Shown piece by piece: positions 62,655 to 64,000 of a stretch of DNA of 64,000 nucleotides (the first letter of the stretch is position 1; the number at the start of each line of letters is the position of its first letter). The DNA is from Clostridium sp031626875. Lineage in GTDB: Bacteria > Bacillota > Clostridia > Clostridiales > Clostridiaceae. The translations under genes were made by a program, and so were the position numbers. Location: assembly GCF_031626875.1 (NCBI RefSeq), contig NZ_JANDMF010000009.1, forward strand, positions 1 through 64,000, in the 5' to 3' direction. Below the pieces are notes generated by a model. That model ran no database searches and was not told the DNA's origin. It worked only from the letters and a program-made list of their open reading frames with translations.

Positions 62655-63830
62655 ATGACTAGCAAGTTTTATTTACATAAAGGAAAAAATAAAAGGGCTG
62701 AAGGTGGTAGACCTTGGATTTACATTGATGAAATAAATGAATATGATGGTGACTATGAGAATGGAGATATAGTTGAAGTATATAACCACAAAAATTACTT
62801 TATTGGAAAAGGCTATATAAATGATAGAAGTAAAATAACAATACGAATTATGACTAGAGATAAAGATGAGGAAATTGATAAAGATTTCTTTAGAAAAAGG
62901 TTTAAAGCTGCATATGAATACAGAAAAACTGTCATAGATACTTCTTCTTGCCGATTTGTATTTGGAGAAGCTGATTTACTTCCTGGTTTAACAATAGATA
63001 AATTTGAAGACTACTATGTTTTACAAATTTCAACTTTAGGAATGGATAAATATAGAGATACTATAGTTGATATTCTTGTAAATGAATATCATGCAAAAGG
63101 TATATTTGAAAGAAGTGATATAGCTACTCGTGAAATTGAAGGATTAGAGCAACGAAAAGGTTTTTTAACTGATGAATTTGACACTAACATTCAAATTATT
63201 GAAAATGGAGTTAAATATATCGTTGATATTGAAAATGGTCAAAAAACAGGATTTTTCTTAGATCAAAAAGAAAATAGAGCAGCTATACATAGAATTTGTA
63301 AAGATAGAGATGTTTTAGATTGCTTTACTCATACTGGTTCTTTCGCATTAAATGCAGGTATTGCAGGTGCAAAATCAGTTCTTGGAATAGATGTATCTGA
63401 ACATGCTATTCAATGTGCAACAAAAAATGCTGAACTTAATAATTTGCAAGATACAGTTAAATTCGAATGCCATAATGCCTTTGATGTATTATCTACATGG
63501 TCAAAAGAAGGAAGAAAATTTGATGTAGTTATTTTAGATCCTCCTGCTTTCACTAAATCTCGAAATACTATTAACGGTGCTAAAAGAGGATACAAAGAAA
63601 TCAACCTTAGAGGATTAAAAATGGTTAAATCAGGAGGGTATTTTGTGACTTGTTCCTGTTCTCACTACATGAATGAAGAATTATTAAAATCTACAATAAA
63701 CGAAGCTGCACATGATGCACATAGAATTTTAAGACAAGTAGAATTTAGAACTCAATCAGCTGACCATCCAATATTATGGAATTCAGATGAAAGTTATTAC
63801 TTAAAATTCTTTGTATTTCAGGTTGTATAA
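62655..63830 (+). CDS. RlmI-like SAM-dependent rRNA methyltransferase
   Basis: A 391-residue protein: N-terminal PUA-like RNA-binding domain (LHKGKNKRAEGGRPWIYIDE, VYNHKNYFIGKGYINDRSKI), a central domain (DLLPGLTIDKFEDYYV), and a Rossmann methyltransferase (VLDCFTHTGSFALNAGIAGA, LGIDVSEHAI, VILDPPAFTKS, CSCSHYMN). It matches YccW/RlmI-type 23S rRNA m5C methyltransferases; the exact nucleotide is not predictable. AAAGGGG precedes the ATG; a -10 TATAAT lies at 62618-62623. Confidence 0.9.
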   Translation: MTSKFYLHKGKNKRAEGGRPWIYIDEINEYDGDYENGDIVEVYNHKNYFIGKGYINDRSKITIRIMTRDKDEEIDKDFFRKRFKAAYEYRKTVIDTSSCRFVFGEADLLPGLTIDKFEDYYVLQISTLGMDKYRDTIVDILVNEYHAKGIFERSDIATREIEGLEQRKGFLTDEFDTNIQIIENGVKYIVDIENGQKTGFFLDQKENRAAIHRICKDRDVLDCFTHTGSFALNAGIAGAKSVLGIDVSEHAIQCATKNAELNNLQDTVKFECHNAFDVLSTWSKEGRKFDVVILDPPAFTKSRNTINGAKRGYKEINLRGLKMVKSGGYFVTCSCSHYMNEELLKSTINEAAHDAHRILRQVEFRTQSADHPILWNSDESYYLKFFVFQVV

Positions 63831-63842
63831 ACTTTAAAATTA

Positions 63843-63880
63843 AAAAAGTAGTAATCAATCAATTGATTTTACTACTTTTT
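63843..63880 (+). terminator. Intrinsic terminator after the RlmI-like gene
   Basis: AAAAAGTAGTAA and TTACTACTTTTT arms, with further inner pairing, form a stem at 63843-63880 followed by a T-rich tail. It lies 12 bp past the stop. Confidence 0.87.
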
Positions 63881-63911
63881 ATGTAAAATTTCTATAGGGA
63901 GTGACTAAAGA

Positions 63912-64000
63912 ATGAATTTTTTAAGAGAATTTTTTAAAAAAGATATAGTTAAACGACTTGCTGTATTAGCTGTAATAATATTTTTCATGTTTCTATTGAG
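63912..64000 (+). CDS. Start of a membrane protein gene (truncated by the window end)
   Basis: ATG at 63912 follows AGGGAG and opens a frame that runs off the window: MNFLREFFKKDIVKRLAVLA then a hydrophobic VIIFFMFLL. A basic N-terminal segment followed by a membrane helix is compatible with AI-2E-family transporters, but 29 residues are too few to decide. Confidence 0.6.
   Translation, partial: MNFLREFFKKDIVKRLAVLAVIIFFMFLL

Overview
The window is low-GC, AT-rich chromosomal DNA from a strictly anaerobic, spore-forming Firmicute, most likely Clostridium sensu stricto (the C. perfringens / C. baratii type of genome); the species cannot be fixed from sequence alone. The evidence is the spore genes (spoVG, spoVT, yabP/yabQ, spmA/spmB), the oxygen-sensitive class III ribonucleotide reductase (nrdD/nrdG), ferredoxin, strong Shine-Dalgarno sites, frequent TTG/GTG starts, and many intrinsic terminators. 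No insertion sequence, prophage or CRISPR array was seen; this is mostly core genome.

Layout. 1-19.4 kb (minus strand) is the conserved Bacillus/Clostridium block purR-spoVG-glmU-prs-[two-component system]-pth-mfd-prsA-prsA-spoVT-yabM-yabN-hup-rqcP-yabP-yabQ-divIC-yabR, ending at a tRNA-Leu(UAA). 19.6-25.3 kb (plus) has murC, a purine nucleoside phosphorylase, a metallophosphoesterase, asnS, a VOC protein and small ORFs. 25.3-32.9 kb (minus) has nrdG, an AAA ATPase, aconitase, a NifV/Re-citrate-synthase-like gene and nrdD. 33.2-36.7 kb (plus) has a DUF3048 lipoprotein, degV-padR, a 67-aa protein and thiT under a TPP riboswitch. 36.7-55.1 kb (minus) has ferredoxin, an Mrp-type ATPase, two exported proteins, a His-rich protein, ksgA-rnmV-yabE-tatD, two different methionyl-tRNA synthetases (one with a Met T-box), an AarF/UbiB-like kinase, a phasin-like protein, an ABC exporter and spmBA. 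55.2-64 kb has ccpA, ileS with an Ile T-box, rplY/ctc with a structured leader, lysC, an RlmI-like methyltransferase and the start of a membrane protein.

How it works together. Much of the window is translation and its quality control (metG, ileS, asnS, pth, ksgA, rnmV, rqcP, rplY, mfd), cell wall precursors and division (glmU, murC, divIC, yabM), nucleotide supply (prs, purR, punA, nrdDG) and sporulation. RNA-based control is prominent: two T-boxes with readable specifier codons, a TPP riboswitch with a readable expression platform, and a structured rplY leader.

The least explained signals are two candidate noncoding RNAs: (i) a promoter-to-terminator unit of about 105 nt on the plus strand at 45004-45144, in an otherwise minus-strand region, and (ii) a long rod-like imperfect inverted repeat at 50746-50943 whose G-U wobbles favour a plus-strand RNA. 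Other points for follow-up are three tandem 32-bp repeats at 24441-24536, partial gene conversion between the tandem prsA genes, and resistance-type IleRS and MetRS proteins in one window.
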